Below are positions 1 through 6,937 of a stretch of 18,179 bases of DNA, one piece after another. Under the pieces are notes generated by a model. The model was not told where the DNA came from, searched no databases, and saw only the letters and a list, made by a program, of their open reading frames with translations. The stretch's first letter is position 1; every line of letters starts with the position of its first letter. The translations under genes were made by a program, and so were the position numbers. The DNA comes from Alloiococcus sp035301245 (GTDB taxonomy: Bacteria > Bacillota > Bacilli > Lactobacillales > Carnobacteriaceae_A): positions 1 through 18,179 of the forward strand of contig DATGUS010000086.1 in the NCBI GenBank assembly GCA_035301245.1. Direction: 5' to 3'.

Positions 1-101
1 CCATCATCGGTAGTCGATTGTGAGTTATCGGTATTACATGCTCCGAGCACTAGACTTGTAGAAAGAACCAGTAACGCAGTTAATTTTTTTGAGTTTAGCA
101 T
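1..101 (-). CDS. Lipoprotein, N-terminal part only (runs off left edge)
   Basis: Reading the minus strand from an ATG at 101 gives an open frame to the window edge (33 full codons). The product starts MLNSKKLTALLVLSTSLVLG and continues with A, C and a polar Asp/Ser/Thr-rich stretch. This is a classic lipoprotein signal peptide: a Lys pair, a hydrophobic core, then the lipobox LGAC with the lipidated Cys at residue 22. An AGGAGG ribosome binding site lies at 114-109, 7 nt before the start. The mature protein should be anchored outside the cytoplasmic membrane. Nothing of the functional domain is in the window, so solute-binding protein, metal-binding lipoprotein or adhesin cannot be told apart. 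It is transcribed divergently from the Cys-rich protein gene at 319. Confidence 0.8.
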   Translation of the reverse strand, partial: MLNSKKLTALLVLSTSLVLGACNTDNSQSTTDD

Positions 102-132
102 ACAATATCCTCCTAAATGTGATATTACGTAC

Positions 133-147
133 TTAACAATATGTTAA
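133..147. repeat. Small inverted repeat in the divergent promoter region (possible operator)
   Basis: TTAAC (133-137) and GTTAA (143-147) are separated by 5 nt. The repeat lies just downstream of the minus-strand -10, where a bound repressor would block the lipoprotein gene. In such AT-rich DNA it may be chance. Confidence 0.25.
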
Positions 148-151
148 ATGT

Positions 152-180
152 ATTATAATTGACAAGTTAAATTACTTCAA
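152..180 (-). promoter_or_regulatory. Sigma-A promoter for the lipoprotein gene
   Basis: On the minus strand, -35 TTGAAG (180-175) and -10 TATAAT (157-152) are separated by 17 nt. The promoter overlaps almost completely with a plus-strand promoter at 159-187, so RNA polymerase probably cannot occupy both at once. Confidence 0.65.
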
Positions 181-187
181 ATATAAT
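159..187 (+). promoter_or_regulatory. Consensus sigma-A promoter for the Cys-rich protein gene
   Basis: TTGACA (159-164), a 17-nt spacer and TATAAT (182-187) form a perfect consensus promoter. The expected transcript start near 194 leaves a 5' leader of about 125 nt before the ATG at 319, which is unusually long and AT-rich. Confidence 0.7.
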
Positions 188-270
188 GCGTTTATAGATA
201 TGAATATACACAAAAAATACTGTCATATTAATCTTAATTACCGCTACTCAAATTAAATATAAATTACGTC

Positions 271-297
271 TTTGATTTATAATTATAATTAATCAAA
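271..297 (+). repeat. AT-rich inverted repeat in the leader of the Cys-rich protein gene
   Basis: TTTGATT (271-277) and AATCAAA (291-297) are perfect 7-nt arms around a 13-nt AT-only spacer, ending 8 nt before the AAAGGAGG ribosome binding site. It could be a weak leader hairpin or a protein site. The TTGAT/ATCAA cores resemble FNR half-sites, but the 15-nt spacing is wrong for one FNR-type dimer. Confidence 0.3.
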
Positions 298-318
298 TAT
301 AGCGAAAGGAGGGGTCTT

Positions 319-645
319 ATGACAAAAGAAAATTTAATGAAAGCCTTATCAGAATGTCAAGAAGCTTGTAATCATTGTTTTGATGCTTGTCTGAATGAGG
401 ACGATGTTAAAATGATGGCCAAGTGTATTCGAACTGATCGTGATTGCGCAGATATATGTGGCATGGTTTTATCATTTGCTCAAAGAGACAGTAAACTATT
501 ACCAGACTTAATTGAAATATGTATTAAATCTTGTGAATCATGTGCTGATGAATGTGAACATCATGACCATGATCATTGCCAAGCCTGTGCTAAAGCATGC
601 CGCGCTTGTGCTAAAGCATGCCAAGATTATATCGCTCAAAAATAA
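319..645 (+). CDS. DUF326 / four-helix-bundle Cys-rich (probable cytosolic copper storage) protein
   Basis: This 108-residue protein contains 16 cysteines spaced every 3-4 residues along predicted helices: Cx3Cx2Cx3C near residues 13-24, single Cys in the middle, and repeated CxAC/CRAC/CKAC motifs near 87-102, plus a His-rich turn (HHDHDH) before the last cluster. The pattern matches the DUF326 family, which includes the cytosolic copper-storage proteins (Csp3), where Cys residues line a four-helix bundle and bind many Cu(I) ions. It has no signal peptide, so it should act in the cytosol. The strong RBS (AAAGGAGGGG, 305-314) fixes the start. A consensus promoter at 159-187 precedes it and a strong hairpin terminator follows, so it is monocistronic. 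The copper role is inferred from the family; other thiophilic metals remain possible. Confidence 0.85.
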   Translation: MTKENLMKALSECQEACNHCFDACLNEDDVKMMAKCIRTDRDCADICGMVLSFAQRDSKLLPDLIEICIKSCESCADECEHHDHDHCQACAKACRACAKACQDYIAQK

Positions 646-653
646 ACAAAATG

Positions 654-694
654 AAAGAGTGCTGATCACACAAATGGAGATCAGCACTCTTTTT
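654..694 (+). terminator. Intrinsic terminator, probably bidirectional
   Basis: AAAGAGTGCTGATC (654-667) pairs with GATCAGCACTCTTT (679-692) around an 11-nt loop, followed by more T. It ends the Cys-rich gene. On the other strand the T-tract is shorter but may also end the bioY-treR transcript, which stops at 705. Confidence 0.85.
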
Positions 695-704
695 GTCTAT
701 CTTA

Positions 705-1421
705 TTAAACAATTTTTCGTCTCGCAAATTCAACAAAACGGAATTTATCTAAACGGTGCCGCGATTCAGTGAATTGGAATAACTGCGTATCTTCGAAATA
801 GACCTTGCTTCGTGTGACAACCACGAAAGGATCATTTTTGATTGTCATGTATTTCATGTCGGACTCTAGAATAGGCTCAACTGTAAATTCTTTTTTCGCA
901 TAACCGATATCATATCCCAAATCTTTTTCAATATAGTCATAAAGCGACTTACTCATTTTTTCAGTTGGCAATGCTTCAAAGAATTTTGGTAGCAAATAAT
1001 CATAATCTAATATGACATCTTCGCCTTCTGTTTGTCTTGTACGAATCAATTCATGCACGGGATCCCCTACATTGATTTCCAACTGTTCAGCAATATCGCG
1101 GGGAGCTTTAATCAACTGATTGGAGTGAACGATCGTTTTTCCATCAAGATTTTGGGATGCTTGCACTTCTTTGTAGCTCGTCAAACCAGATATTGGTAGT
1201 TCTGTACGATTCACATCAAGAACGAGTGATCCTTTTCCTTGTACTTTTTGAATGTAACCGGCCTCACGTAATAAGTTTAAACTTTTTCGTATGGTTTCAC
1301 GAGAAACACTATAATGGTGAGCTAACTGGTGCTCACTCGGAAGTAAGGTTCCGGCAGGGTACTTTTTGTGCATAATTTTAGATTCTAAATCATAAAAAAT
1401 GGTTTTAAACCGACTCATCAT
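705..1421 (-). CDS. treR: Trehalose operon repressor TreR (GntR/HutC family)
   Basis: The 238-residue protein has an N-terminal GntR winged helix (residues about 5-70, including LLPSEHQLAHHYSVSRETIR and GYIQKVQGKGSLVLDV) and a C-terminal UTRA effector domain (about 95-230). The ending FTESRHRLDKFRFVEFARR is almost the same as in Bacillus TreR, and DYDYLLPKFF and YDYIEKDLG also match TreR. In that family, trehalose-6-phosphate releases the repressor from DNA. The RBS GAGGTGA sits 6 nt before the first of two adjacent ATGs. bioY lies upstream on the same strand without a terminator between them, so readthrough is possible, but treR also has its own promoter and operator at 1443-1492. No phosphotrehalase or trehalose PTS gene is next to it here, so its targets are elsewhere or lost. 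Confidence 0.9.
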   Translation of the reverse strand: MMSRFKTIFYDLESKIMHKKYPAGTLLPSEHQLAHHYSVSRETIRKSLNLLREAGYIQKVQGKGSLVLDVNRTELPISGLTSYKEVQASQNLDGKTIVHSNQLIKAPRDIAEQLEINVGDPVHELIRTRQTEGEDVILDYDYLLPKFFEALPTEKMSKSLYDYIEKDLGYDIGYAKKEFTVEPILESDMKYMTIKNDPFVVVTRSKVYFEDTQLFQFTESRHRLDKFRFVEFARRKIV

Positions 1422-1442
1422 AACTCACCTCATCTAATAAAT

Positions 1443-1454
1443 TTGTCTATACAA
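1443..1454 (-). promoter_or_regulatory. TreR-type operator upstream of treR
   Basis: The 12-mer TTGTCTATACAA differs at one position from the palindromic Bacillus tre operator TTGTATATACAA (known from the family). It lies immediately downstream of the expected transcript start (about 1457) of the treR promoter, in a position to give autorepression. Confidence 0.65.
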
Positions 1455-1463
1455 GTTTATTAT

Positions 1464-1492
1464 ATCATATAGCTGAGGTATCTAGCGATCAA
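1464..1492 (-). promoter_or_regulatory. Putative treR promoter
   Basis: On the minus strand, TTGATC (1492-1487), a 17-nt spacer and TATGAT (1469-1464). The -35 directly abuts the bioY stop codon. A TATAAT a few bases further down is an alternative -10 with a poorer -35. Confidence 0.45.
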
Positions 1493-2035
1493 TTAATTTA
1501 TAACAATTTTGTTTAATCGCCGATAGACCGTGCAAGCGAAAAGGGCCTTAATTAGGTCAATAGGGAAGAAAACAGAGATGTTTGTTATGAGAATAGTTTT
1601 TAAAGATAAAGGTATCTCTAATAAGACATTCATTATAAAGTATTGGTAAGTGATCCCGAACAGATAGAGAATTCCGATAGCACCTGTCATATACGCCAAT
1701 TGCCGTATATATGAGTGGTTAGGTTTGATCGTTGACCCTAAATATAAAGCTACAGCCAAGCTACCGATAAGATACCCAAAGGACGGACTCAGGAGAGCCT
1801 GAAAACCTTGTGTTCCACCAGCAAATACCGGTAAACCAATCAGCCCTAGTATAAGATAAAGACTGATAGTAATCAGTCCTTTAAAGGCGCCTAATAAACT
1901 CGGAATAAGCAGGAAGAAAAAGACTTGCAGTGTAATTGGAACCGGGCCAATGGGAATAACAAAAACCGATGCCACAGCTAACATGGCTGCAAACATCGCC
2001 ATTAAAATGAAATCTTTGGTAGATAAACTTTTCAT
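1493..2035 (-). CDS. bioY: Biotin transporter BioY (ECF S-component)
   Basis: This 180-residue, very hydrophobic protein with about six membrane segments carries the BioY signatures PVPITLQVFF (residues 31-40), GLIGLPVFAGG (64-74) and PSFGYLIG (84-91). BioY is the membrane-embedded biotin-binding subunit of energy-coupling-factor transporters. In Firmicutes it normally borrows the shared EcfT/EcfA module encoded elsewhere, which fits the absence of ATPase genes here. The length is normal for the family (about 180-200). The start is supported by a GGAGG sequence just upstream. The second half (about 110-180) is less conserved than the first, which is common. An inverted repeat over the promoter (2069-2089) suggests repression, possibly by a biotin-sensing regulator. 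Confidence 0.9.
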   Translation of the reverse strand: MKSLSTKDFILMAMFAAMLAVASVFVIPIGPVPITLQVFFFLLIPSLLGAFKGLITISLYLILGLIGLPVFAGGTQGFQALLSPSFGYLIGSLAVALYLGSTIKPNHSYIRQLAYMTGAIGILYLFGITYQYFIMNVLLEIPLSLKTILITNISVFFPIDLIKALFACTVYRRLNKIVIN

Positions 2036-2068
2036 AGTAACCTCCGTTGATAATAAATAAATATTCTA

Positions 2069-2089
2069 GTTAGGGTGTCAAAACCTAAC
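2069..2089 (-). promoter_or_regulatory. Inverted repeat over the bioY promoter (candidate operator)
   Basis: GTTAGG (2069-2074) and CCTAAC (2084-2089) are perfect arms 9 nt apart. The spacer contains a minus-strand TTGACA (2081-2076), a perfect -35. The best -10 (TATTTA, 2059-2054, 16-nt spacer) is weak. A repressor bound here would cover the -35. It does not match the BirA operator (TTGTTAACC-type arms) that I know, so the regulator is unidentified. Confidence 0.45.
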
Positions 2090-2178
2090 CGATTTCTTTC
2101 TTTTATGATATAAAACCCGTTTCATCAGTCTTTTTTGATATAATAAGAGTATCTTAAAAGCCTGATGGAGGTTGTTTT

Positions 2179-2894
2179 ATGACATTTAAGCCAAATAATT
2201 ATCATAAAATTGACTTATTAAGCGATTCATACTTACATATGTCTAGACATGCTAAAATCCAGCTGAAAAAATCTTGGGCGGGTCCTTTCAGCAAAGCTAT
2301 ATTTACCGCGATTAATGAAGGGTGATTCAATGTGCTCTATTATGAAGACAATGGACGCCCGCCTACACCAATCAATTATGTTTTAGCGGCGCTTATTATT
2401 AAAGGATTACACTACATTCTTTAACTTATGAAGAGTTAAAAGTTCGTTGTCATACGGATCTTTCAATACAACACGCTCTCCATTTAACCAGTTGGGAAGA
2501 ACAACCCGTCTGTGACCGAACCTTCAGTCGTTTTCGAGAACGTTGTTATCTATATGAACACGAAATGGGTATCAATCTGATTCAAGAAGGAATAGAAGCT
2601 TTATCCAATAAACTTTAAGAATATTTCGAAGTTAGTTAAACGAAAAAACGATTGGATAGCATAATGATTGTTTACAACGCACGAAAACTGTCTCGGCTTG
2701 AATTGCTTTACATTTGTGTCGAAAAGCTTGTCGGTAAAATAGATAAAGTTTATCCACCTTTTGATTTAAATGACTATCAACAATACCTTGATTCATTCAT
2801 TGAAAATGAGTATATTTACCATAGTGATCAATCGTATAACAAAAAATTACAGGTTATCCTTCAGTATCCCTTTTCAATTGAGAGATATGTTTGA
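2179..2894 (+). pseudogene. Broken IS1182-like transposase, N-terminal half
   Basis: An ATG at 2179 opens a frame (MTFKPNNYHKIDLLSDSYL) that hits a TGA at about 2323. It then continues in frame (NVLYYEDNGRPPTPINYVLA), needs a frameshift near 2410-2430, goes on with TYEELKVRCHTDLSIQHALH and SWEEQPVCDRTFSRFRERCY, and meets further stops near 2617-2640. After these the segment 2652-2860 (RLDSIMIVYNARKLSRLELL) again matches the family order. The PTPINYVL, FSRFRERC and LDSIMI blocks are typical of the DUF772 N-terminal half of IS1182-family transposases. The C-terminal DDE catalytic half is absent. No terminal inverted repeats were found. The short open frame 2652-2894 is therefore a remnant of this element and not a separate gene. 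Confidence 0.8.
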
Positions 2895-3061
2895 ATCTAC
2901 ATTCATATAAAATCAATAATAATTCTGAGTCTATAGATGGAAATATAGATTATAAAAGTAAAACATACAAGTAATGAAGGAATATTTATTCTATTTGTTA
3001 TTATTATAATACTATATATATCCTTAGATTGATAATAGTTTTGATTAATATTAGTTTTGAG

Positions 3062-3089
3062 TTTACAGTGTTAATTTATTGCGTACAAT
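3062..3089 (+). promoter_or_regulatory. Putative promoter of the PTS operon
   Basis: TTTACA (3062-3067), a 16-nt spacer and TACAAT (3084-3089) lie about 90 bp before the first gene. The stretch 2895-3061 upstream is AT-rich and shows no gene. Confidence 0.45.
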
Positions 3090-3122
3090 TTCTCAGCAGA
3101 TACCGTCTAAGGATTGGTACGC
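3081..3122 (+). repeat. Inverted repeat flanking the PTS promoter start region
   Basis: GCGTAC (3081-3086) and GTACGC (3117-3122) are perfect arms, extended by AAT/ATT with one bulged base. The first arm overlaps the -10. It could be the binding site of the PRD-type activator encoded just downstream, or a leader RNA stem. This is inference from position. Confidence 0.35.
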
Positions 3123-3136
3123 AAACAGTATTGATT

Positions 3137-3152
3137 ATGTAAGCGTAAACAA
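3137..3152 (+). promoter_or_regulatory. cre site (CcpA catabolite repression)
   Basis: The 16-mer from A3137 to A3152, with core TGTAAGCGTAAACA, matches every position of the Bacillus cre consensus WTGNNARCGNWWWCAW. It lies between the putative promoter and the first gene, where CcpA would act as a roadblock. This implies that the operon is shut off when preferred sugars are present. Confidence 0.75.
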
Positions 3153-3176
3153 TAATAATGAAGATGGGTGATAGTT

Positions 3177-5237
3177 ATGCTTAAAAAAACCTCCCTTTCA
3201 ATCTTGAAAATAATTTTAGATTCAAAAGAAACCAACATAGAAAAATTAATGGCTCTATTTGAAATGAATAGAAAACAATTTTGGTATGAATTATCAGTAT
3301 TAAATGAAGAATTAAGATCACAAAGTATTGACCCTATAAATCACGATAACACAAACTTAATTATTGAAGCTAACCAGCTCCTTCAGATGCAAAGACTCAT
3401 TACAGAACAAACAATTGATTTGTATCACTATCAAGAAGAACGAATTTACTTTCTTTATCTATACCTCGCATGTCGCCAAACGTTTTTATCAAATATTCAT
3501 CTACAGGAATTTTTAGAACTAAGCCGTAATGCAGTAATGTTAGATCTTAAACGACTTCGTGAATGGATTGAACCTTACAATTTAATAATTGAATATGATC
3601 GTACAGATGGATACCTTTTAAATGGAGATGAAAGAGATGTACGAAAAGTGATGGAAATATGCATTTCCAAATTAAAAAAACATTTTTCACTAGACAATGT
3701 TTTACTACTGTACGAACGAGAATGGGAAAAACAGATAGACATTGAAAAAGTAAATCATTTTGTTATAAATCTCAGTCGAGAAAATCATTTGAATATGGTC
3801 TATGATCGGATGGAAGAATTTATCTATTTAATAGTTTTTATTAAGAATCGTAAATTCAAAAATAAACTCCGATTCTCAGAAGCGGAAGAAATACTGTTAA
3901 GAAATCAACTCCTCTATCCATTGTCTAAAGAATTAGTCAAAAACATCTTATTATCAAACGATGAAAATGAAGTGTATTTCTGGGAAAGTCGGTTGTTAGG
4001 GATTATTCAAGGTGAACCTCATTTTTCTAACTTAGATTATTTTAATGAACTAACAGAACGGGTTTTAATGAGTGCACAAGCAATAGTTGGTTTAGATTGT
4101 GCAGAGTTAAATGAATTAAAGGAGACACTATATCAACATATTGTGCCAGCATATTTTCGAATAATATTTGATGTTTACTATGAAAACCCATTACTGGACA
4201 AAATAAAAAAAGAATATAGTGAATTGTTTGAGATCACTAGGAGAGCATTACAACCATTAGAACAAGAAGTACAACGAGACATTTCAGAAAGTGAAATAGC
4301 ATATTTTGCAATCCACTTTGGAGGGTATCTAGCACGTAAATCGGAAACAAAACCTCTCAAAGCAGTAGTTGTTTGTCCTAATGGTATTAGTTCTTCATTG
4401 ATAATGGCTTCGACAATTAGAGAAACTTTTCCTGAATTGGAAGTCATACGGGCACATAGCATAGATAATTTAAAAAACTCGGTATTAGATGATATAGACG
4501 TTATCTTTTCAACAATATATATGCCAACAGATAAAGCTATCTACGTAACAAATCCAATACTAAACCCTGTAGAAAGAGAAATTTTAAGGGAACAAGTAAG
4601 TGATGATTTTCCGGGATTACCAAAACCGCAACCCATTACAACAAATGAACTTATAAAGATAATTGAAAAACATGCCGTAATTCAAGATAGACAAACATTA
4701 TTGCATGAATTACATCATTATTTATACCGAGAAAAAACTATAGATGAAAAGGGGATGAAGAATTTGCCAGAAATATTTGATGCATCCATGATAGCAGTAA
4801 CAGACGAGGTGACAGATTGGAAGGGGGCGATTACAGAGGCCGCACAACCATTACTAGATAAAAAATATATTGAGAAAGATTATATTGCAGCAATGATTGA
4901 GAATGTTGAAAATATCGGACCATATATTGTGTTAGCACCTAAAGTAGCTGTTCCTCACGCAAGACCAGAGAGGGGAGTGAAGAAGCTAGGTATCAGTTTA
5001 TTAAAAATAAATGAACCAGTAGATTTCAATGTTGATGGAGAAGATGATCCAGAAAGATATGTTCAATTAGTATTTGTTTTAGCGGCTGTTGATGGCGAAG
5101 CTCATTTAAAAGCGTTAATGCAACTATCAAAAATTTTAGAAAATGAACATCATATTGAAGAACTTATTCAGTTAAATAATCCAAAAGAATTATATAACAA
5201 GATTAAAACCTTGGTAGAAAAAGAAGGAGGAGCTTAA
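3177..5237 (+). CDS. PRD-containing PTS regulator with EIIB-like and EIIA domains
   Basis: The protein is 686 residues from ATG 3177. Its order is N-terminal helix-turn-helix domains (about 10-160), two PRD-like regions (about 190-390, with the PRD-2 histidines in LYQHIVPAYFR and AYFAIHFGGYL), an EIIB-like domain with a Cys in VVCPNGISSS (C400), and a C-terminal EIIA of the mannitol/fructose class with the phospho-His in VAVPHARPERG (H594). This is the MtlR/UlaR-like activator architecture: phosphorylation by PTS proteins on PRD, EIIB and EIIA sites reports sugar flux. No separate EIIA gene lies in the operon, so the C-terminal EIIA may also feed the EIIB at 5239. The ATG fits the ribosomal match GGTGAT at 3167-3172. 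A GTG at 3168 would add three residues but lies inside that match. PRD-1 seems to lack the usual histidine. Confidence 0.85.
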   Translation: MLKKTSLSILKIILDSKETNIEKLMALFEMNRKQFWYELSVLNEELRSQSIDPINHDNTNLIIEANQLLQMQRLITEQTIDLYHYQEERIYFLYLYLACRQTFLSNIHLQEFLELSRNAVMLDLKRLREWIEPYNLIIEYDRTDGYLLNGDERDVRKVMEICISKLKKHFSLDNVLLLYEREWEKQIDIEKVNHFVINLSRENHLNMVYDRMEEFIYLIVFIKNRKFKNKLRFSEAEEILLRNQLLYPLSKELVKNILLSNDENEVYFWESRLLGIIQGEPHFSNLDYFNELTERVLMSAQAIVGLDCAELNELKETLYQHIVPAYFRIIFDVYYENPLLDKIKKEYSELFEITRRALQPLEQEVQRDISESEIAYFAIHFGGYLARKSETKPLKAVVVCPNGISSSLIMASTIRETFPELEVIRAHSIDNLKNSVLDDIDVIFSTIYMPTDKAIYVTNPILNPVEREILREQVSDDFPGLPKPQPITTNELIKIIEKHAVIQDRQTLLHELHHYLYREKTIDEKGMKNLPEIFDASMIAVTDEVTDWKGAITEAAQPLLDKKYIEKDYIAAMIENVENIGPYIVLAPKVAVPHARPERGVKKLGISLLKINEPVDFNVDGEDDPERYVQLVFVLAAVDGEAHLKALMQLSKILENEHHIEELIQLNNPKELYNKIKTLVEKEGGA

Positions 5238-5238
5238 T

Positions 5239-5520
5239 ATGTTAAAAGTAGTTACAGTTTGTGGTAATGGAATTGGAAGTAGCTTGTTATTAAAAATGAA
5301 GATTGAGGAAATCGCTAGAGAAGAAGGTATTGAATTAGAAGCAGAATCAGTAGATTCAGGAAATGCTCAAGGTATTAATGCAGATTTAATCGTAACGGTA
5401 AAAGAACTTGCAAGCAATTTCCCAGAAAGTCAACGAGTGGCGATTATCCGATCATATACAAATAAGAAAAAAATTAAAGAAGATGTTTTGCCAACTCTTC
5501 AAGAGATGGCTAATCAATAA
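5239..5520 (+). CDS. PTS EIIB component, ascorbate (SgaB/UlaB) type
   Basis: This 93-residue cytosolic protein starts MLKVVTVCGNGIGSSLLLKM. The CGNGIGSS loop with Cys8 is the phospho-cysteine site of SgaB/UlaB-like EIIB proteins, and the length is normal for a free-standing EIIB. It takes phosphate from an EIIA, here probably the EIIA domain of the upstream regulator, and passes it to sugar bound by the EIIC encoded next. Its ATG follows the upstream stop codon with a single base between, and the GGAGGA ribosome binding site lies inside the upstream gene, so translation is coupled. The true sugar is uncertain (see the EIIC entry). Confidence 0.88.
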   Translation: MLKVVTVCGNGIGSSLLLKMKIEEIAREEGIELEAESVDSGNAQGINADLIVTVKELASNFPESQRVAIIRSYTNKKKIKEDVLPTLQEMANQ

Positions 5521-5546
5521 TTCTATTAAAGAATGGGGGAGCAATA

Positions 5547-6914
5547 ATGGCTATACTTGATTTTTTACGTGATATATTAACTGAACCAGCATTTTTAATT
5601 GGTTTAATGGCATTTATTGGATTAGTAGCATTACGATCTAAACCGCATAAAATTTTAACAGGAACATTAGGTCCAATTTTAGGGTACTTAATGTTATCGG
5701 CAGGTGCAGATGTAATTGTAGCGAACCTAGATCCACTTGCCCAAATGATAGAAGCTGGTTTTAATATTACCGGGGTTGTTCCAAATAATGAAGCTGTTGT
5801 ATCAGTAGCACAAGAATTATTAGGTGTCGAAACAATGTCTATTTTATTAGTAGGAATGGCAGCAAACTTACTAATAGCTCGATTTACTCATTATAAATAT
5901 GTTTTCCTAACTGGTCACCATAGTTTCTTTATGGCATGTTTGCTTTCAGCAGTACTAGGAGCGTTAGGCATGAGCGGTTGGGAAATGATTCTTGTAGGTG
6001 GGTTCTTCCTAGGAGCATGGAGCGCTATTTCACCTGCAATCGGTCAACGTATGACATTACAAGTAACTGATGGTGATGATATTGCTATGGGTCACTTCAG
6101 TTCAATTGGCTATTATGTTTCAGGGTTAATAGGTAAATGGATTGGTAAAGGAAGTAAATCAACAGAAGATATCGAAGTGCCAGAAAAATGGTCATTCCTA
6201 CGTAATACGACTATTTCAACAGCTATTACAATGGTTATATTCTATGTATTAGCAGCATTAGTTGCCGGTCCTGAATTTGTAACAACACTATCAGGGGATC
6301 AAAACTTCTTAATTTTTGCGATTATTTCCGGATTAATGTTCGCGGTAGGGGTAGCAATTGTGTATGCTGGGGTTCGAATGATTTTAGCAGATTTAATACC
6401 GGCATTCCAAGGTATTGCAACGAAAATCATTCCTAATGCTGTGCCAGCTGTAGACTGTGCTGTATTTTTCACTTATGCTCCAACAGCAGTAATTGTAGGG
6501 TTTGTTTCATCGTTTATTGGCGGGGTTGTAGGTATGCTAACATTGGGTGCTTTAGGTGGTGTTTTAATAATTCCAGGAATGGTACCACACTTCTTCACAG
6601 GTGCTACTGCAGGAATCTATGGTAATGCAACTGGAGGACGTAAGGGAGCAGTAGTAGGTGCGTTTGTTAATGGGCTTGCAATTTCATTCATTCCAGCTCT
6701 ATTATTACCAGTTTTAGGAGATTTAGGTTTCTCCAACACAACCTTTGGTGATGCAGACTTTGGATTGATTGGTATTCTTTTAGGCCAAGTAGGAAATCTA
6801 TTAGGTAACATTGGGATATACGGAATATTAGTAATAGTGTTGTTAGTTTTAACTATCCCTAATTTTACTCGTAAATCAGATTTAGCAATCAACAACCCAG
6901 AATGGGATGAATAA
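5547..6914 (+). CDS. PTS EIIC component, ascorbate (SgaT/UlaA) type
   Basis: This 455-residue polytopic membrane protein has about ten or more hydrophobic segments. It carries UlaA-family signatures: KILTGTLGPILGYLMLSAGA near residue 34, LLIARFTHYKYVFLTGHHSF near 108, and GIYGNATGGRKGAVVGAFVN near 355. UlaA forms the membrane pore that translocates L-ascorbate while EIIB phosphorylates it; E. coli UlaA is about 465 residues. The gene follows the EIIB gene by 26 nt with a GGGGGA ribosome binding site. None of the UlaD/E/F/G catabolic enzymes for ascorbate-6-phosphate is encoded here. The downstream partner is instead a transaldolase-like enzyme, so the substrate may be another compound. Identification as an SgaT/UlaA-like permease is firm; the substrate is not. 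Confidence 0.9.
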   Translation: MAILDFLRDILTEPAFLIGLMAFIGLVALRSKPHKILTGTLGPILGYLMLSAGADVIVANLDPLAQMIEAGFNITGVVPNNEAVVSVAQELLGVETMSILLVGMAANLLIARFTHYKYVFLTGHHSFFMACLLSAVLGALGMSGWEMILVGGFFLGAWSAISPAIGQRMTLQVTDGDDIAMGHFSSIGYYVSGLIGKWIGKGSKSTEDIEVPEKWSFLRNTTISTAITMVIFYVLAALVAGPEFVTTLSGDQNFLIFAIISGLMFAVGVAIVYAGVRMILADLIPAFQGIATKIIPNAVPAVDCAVFFTYAPTAVIVGFVSSFIGGVVGMLTLGALGGVLIIPGMVPHFFTGATAGIYGNATGGRKGAVVGAFVNGLAISFIPALLLPVLGDLGFSNTTFGDADFGLIGILLGQVGNLLGNIGIYGILVIVLLVLTIPNFTRKSDLAINNPEWDE

Positions 6915-6937
6915 ACCAGAGGAATGGGAGATATGAT

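Noticed and set aside
272..296. TTGAT...ATCAA upstream of the Cys-rich gene as an FNR box
   Set aside because: The half-sites are 15 nt apart instead of 4, so one FNR-type dimer would not bind; kept only as a generic inverted repeat.
2652..2894. 80-residue open frame as an independent small gene
   Set aside because: Its sequence (LDSIMIVYNARKLSRLELL) continues the IS1182-like transposase homology of the region before it, so it is a fragment of the pseudogene.
3168..3176. GTG at 3168 as the start of the PTS regulator
   Set aside because: It overlaps the GGTGAT ribosomal match at 3167-3172; the ATG at 3177 has the natural spacing.
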